Of a DNA stretch of 37,371 nucleotides, positions 36,266 to 37,371 are shown one piece after another (within the stretch, counting starts at the first letter, position 1; the number at the start of each line of letters is the position of its first letter). The translations under genes were made by a program, and so were the position numbers. The notes under the pieces are model-generated. The model saw only the letters and a list, made by a program, of their open reading frames with translations. It did not search any database and had not been told where the DNA came from. The stretch comes from JAUYIW01 sp043818555 (GTDB lineage: Bacteria > Patescibacteriota > Patescibacteriia > UBA9934). The DNA lies in NCBI GenBank assembly GCA_043818555.1, contig JBDRFP010000031.1, forward strand, positions 1-37,371. Direction: 5' to 3'.

Positions 36266-36703
36266 TTATTTTGATTCGATTACGATGTTGACTGTGGCTT
36301 CAAAGCCGCCTGGGAAATTTACTACCGCTTCGCTTGTGCCTGTTTCTTTTGTGGACGCAAAGTTGATCCACTCAGGGTCGACTTTGTAGCCCGCGTCTTT
36401 AAGGCCTTTGGCAATGTCTTTTGATGTTACTGCGGCGTAGAGCTTACCTTCATCTGTCTTAACAGTCATTATGAGCTCAAAGCCGTCTAGCTTTGCCGCA
36501 AGCTTGCGCTCCTCTTTCTCTTCCTTTCTTGCCTTTGCCGTTGCCGCCTTCTCTTTCTGATCCTTCTCTTTCAGTGCTGTCTCACTCGCTTCCAGCGCCA
36601 CATGCTGAGGAAACAAAAAATTCCGCGCATATCCTTCAGAGACCTCAACAACATCCCCCTTGTGTCCCAGACTTTTTACATCCTCCAGAAGAATAACTTT
36701 CAT
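36266..36703 (-). CDS. rplI: 50S ribosomal protein bL9
   Basis: The product is 145 residues. MKVILLEDVKSLGHKGDVVEVSEGYARNFLFP is the conserved N-terminal domain, followed by the long linker helix (ALKEKDQKEKAATAKARKEEKEERK) and a C-terminal domain with DEGKLYAAVTSKDIAKGLK. bL9 binds 23S rRNA near the L1 stalk. The start codon is built from the end of the leader element. A TTGACG-17-TATACT promoter lies upstream of the element, so the whole element is in the mRNA. pyrG follows. Confidence 0.96.
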   Translation of the reverse strand: MKVILLEDVKSLGHKGDVVEVSEGYARNFLFPQHVALEASETALKEKDQKEKAATAKARKEEKEERKLAAKLDGFELIMTVKTDEGKLYAAVTSKDIAKGLKDAGYKVDPEWINFASTKETGTSEAVVNFPGGFEATVNIVIESK

Positions 36704-36842
36704 ACCCGGTAGTACAACTTCGAATGATGCCTACGATAAACTGTGGCATCAAAGTTGAAACGTTTAACATGATAATATCGAGTTGGTGATTATCTGCTCG
36801 GCACTATCAACTCCTCAATATCGAAGTTGTACTACCGGGCAT
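36702..36842 (-). promoter_or_regulatory. 141-bp start-abutting leader element, copy 3 (rplI)
   Basis: On the minus strand it begins ATGCCCGG and ends CCGGGTAT, sharing the AT with the rplI ATG. Arms, GAGGAGT, GCCGAGC and the GATGCC..GGCATC hairpin match copy 2. A promoter just upstream (36863-36891) places it in the 5' leader. Confidence 0.9.
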
Positions 36843-36862
36843 AAAAATTTTTATCTGGCAGT

Positions 36863-36891
36863 AGTATACCGAGTATTGTCTTGGACGTCAA
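36863..36891 (-). promoter_or_regulatory. Sigma-70-type promoter of rplI
   Basis: On the minus strand TTGACG (36886-36891), 17 bases, TATACT (36863-36868). The predicted start lies about 15 bases before the leader element. Confidence 0.8.
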
Positions 36892-36904
36892 AATTTGGTA
36901 GCAA

Positions 36905-37045
36905 CGGTATGTGAAAGTAGATAGTGGATGGTAGATAGTAGATCGAAAAACGACAGTTCACAGTTCACAATTGACAGTTCATAACCGACCTTTGATCTGT
37001 ATATCAAGATCTATCTGTACATCTGCAAGGTCCTGGTATTCGTAC
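36905..37045. repeat. Intergenic AGTAGATAGTGGATGG / CAGTTCA words
   Basis: GTAGATAGTGGATGGTAGATAGTAGAT, then CAGTTCACAGTTCACAATTGACAGTTCAT, then TCTGTATATC..ATCTATCTGTACATCTG. No gene is supported between the rplI promoter and the terminator at 37047. Confidence 0.6.
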
Positions 37046-37046
37046 A

Positions 37047-37083
37047 ACAAAAATCCCCCACACCTTCTTGCGAAGGTGCGGGG
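37047..37083 (-). terminator. Terminator of the partial gene at the right edge
   Basis: On the minus strand CCCC-G-CACCTTC, loop GCAA, GAAGGTG-T-GGGG, then GATTTTTGTTG. It has an 11-bp paired stem with one mismatch and lies 17 bp after the stop. Confidence 0.9.
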
Positions 37084-37099
37084 AAGAGAACGCAGGAGA

Positions 37100-37371
37100 T
37101 CAGGTCACAGGTACTACTACACTCCCGCGGGAGACAACGCCATAGTACGAGTTCCCGTATCCAACGTGATTGGCGCTTAAGCTAGGCTGCGAGAAGCCGA
37201 ACCAGCCGGCGCAGGGCGCGCTGACCTCGCCGTAACGCGAGCCTGGCAGATCTACGCCATGGTGTCGGAGAACTTTCTCGTGCTCAACCGGCAGGTGGAG
37301 GCCTTCGCAGGTAACGAGTCCATACTCGTCGTCCGCGTGGTTGTCCATCCACCAGGCGACCGTGTGGTCGG
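37100..37371 (-). CDS. GC-rich orphan, C-terminal part only (cut by the window edge)
   Basis: The frame is open from the right edge to TGA at 37100-37102. At least 89 residues are seen, with DHTVAWW before the Met at 37348, so the true start lies beyond 37371. The visible part has many Gly, His and Val (LVTCEGLHLPVEHEKVL, WFGFSQPSLSANHVGYG, YYGVVSRGSVVVPVT). I recognise no family. The GC-rich codon use and own terminator match the other orphans of this window. Confidence 0.65.
   Translation of the reverse strand, partial: DHTVAWWMDNHADDEYGLVTCEGLHLPVEHEKVLRHHGVDLPGSRYGEVSAPCAGWFGFSQPSLSANHVGYGNSYYGVVSRGSVVVPVT

Noticed and set aside
37100..37348. Complete 82-residue gene starting at 37348
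   Set aside because: The frame stays open to the window edge and no ribosome site is seen before 37348, so it is treated as partial.

Overview
The window looks like a piece of a Patescibacteria (CPR) genome, most likely of the Parcubacteria group. The evidence is the gene content: DUF4012, MreB, TrmB-type and PaaX/Cas2-like regulators, a stand-alone phosphohistidine domain, FtsEX, a PH-domain protein, many glycosyltransferases, and divergent MurE/MurD/MurG/FtsW/MraY and CTP synthase. Intergenic 'word' repeats that I recall from such genomes are also present, for example the 20-bp palindrome at 31376-31395. UGA is a normal stop here, so this is not a recoded lineage. The exact lineage cannot be settled from sequence alone.

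Layout. 1-1816: regulators; a PaaX/Cas2-like gene lies between two 38-bp direct repeats, next to a TrmB-type regulator. 1822-11086: envelope and polysaccharide block (GT4, mreB, DUF4012, three GT2 enzymes) with an inserted GC-rich His-rich secreted protein. 11282-12985: ftsE-ftsX. 13227-14351: GC-rich orphan. 14585-15577: the only large plus-strand protein gene of the left half. 15782-15936: tRNA-Thr and tRNA-Gly. 16046-21000: foldase, FtsB/DivIC, PH protein, murE, murD. 21161-25015: P-type ATPase and GT4. 25096-25758: DinJ/YafQ-type toxin-antitoxin cassette between perfect 34-bp repeats, then tRNA-Lys. 26198-29880: acidic micro-ORF, murG, ftsW, mraY. 30529-31241: broken GIY-YIG gene and rpmA. 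31602-34216: two GC-rich orphans, one DHH-like. 34604-36703: pyrG and rplI. From 37100 to the right edge: another GC-rich gene, cut by the window.

Most genes are on the minus strand. Together they cover lipid II synthesis (murE, murD, mraY, murG), its use and the division machinery (ftsW, ftsB-like, ftsEX, mreB), and surface glycan synthesis.

The most unusual signals are not protein families. (1) A 140-142-bp element occurs three times (before rplI, rpmA and a GT2 gene), always in the same orientation and always ending inside the start codon; its 22-bp terminal arms pair so that the AU of the AUG lies in the stem. (2) Arrays of GTTTATT boxes, spaced 20-21 bp and arranged in two inverted halves, precede ftsW and a GT4 gene. 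(3) A set of GC-rich orphan genes carries TTGACA-17-TATAxx promoters, strong AAGGAG ribosome sites and their own terminators, while several AT-richer housekeeping genes appear leaderless (-10 box, six bases, ATG).
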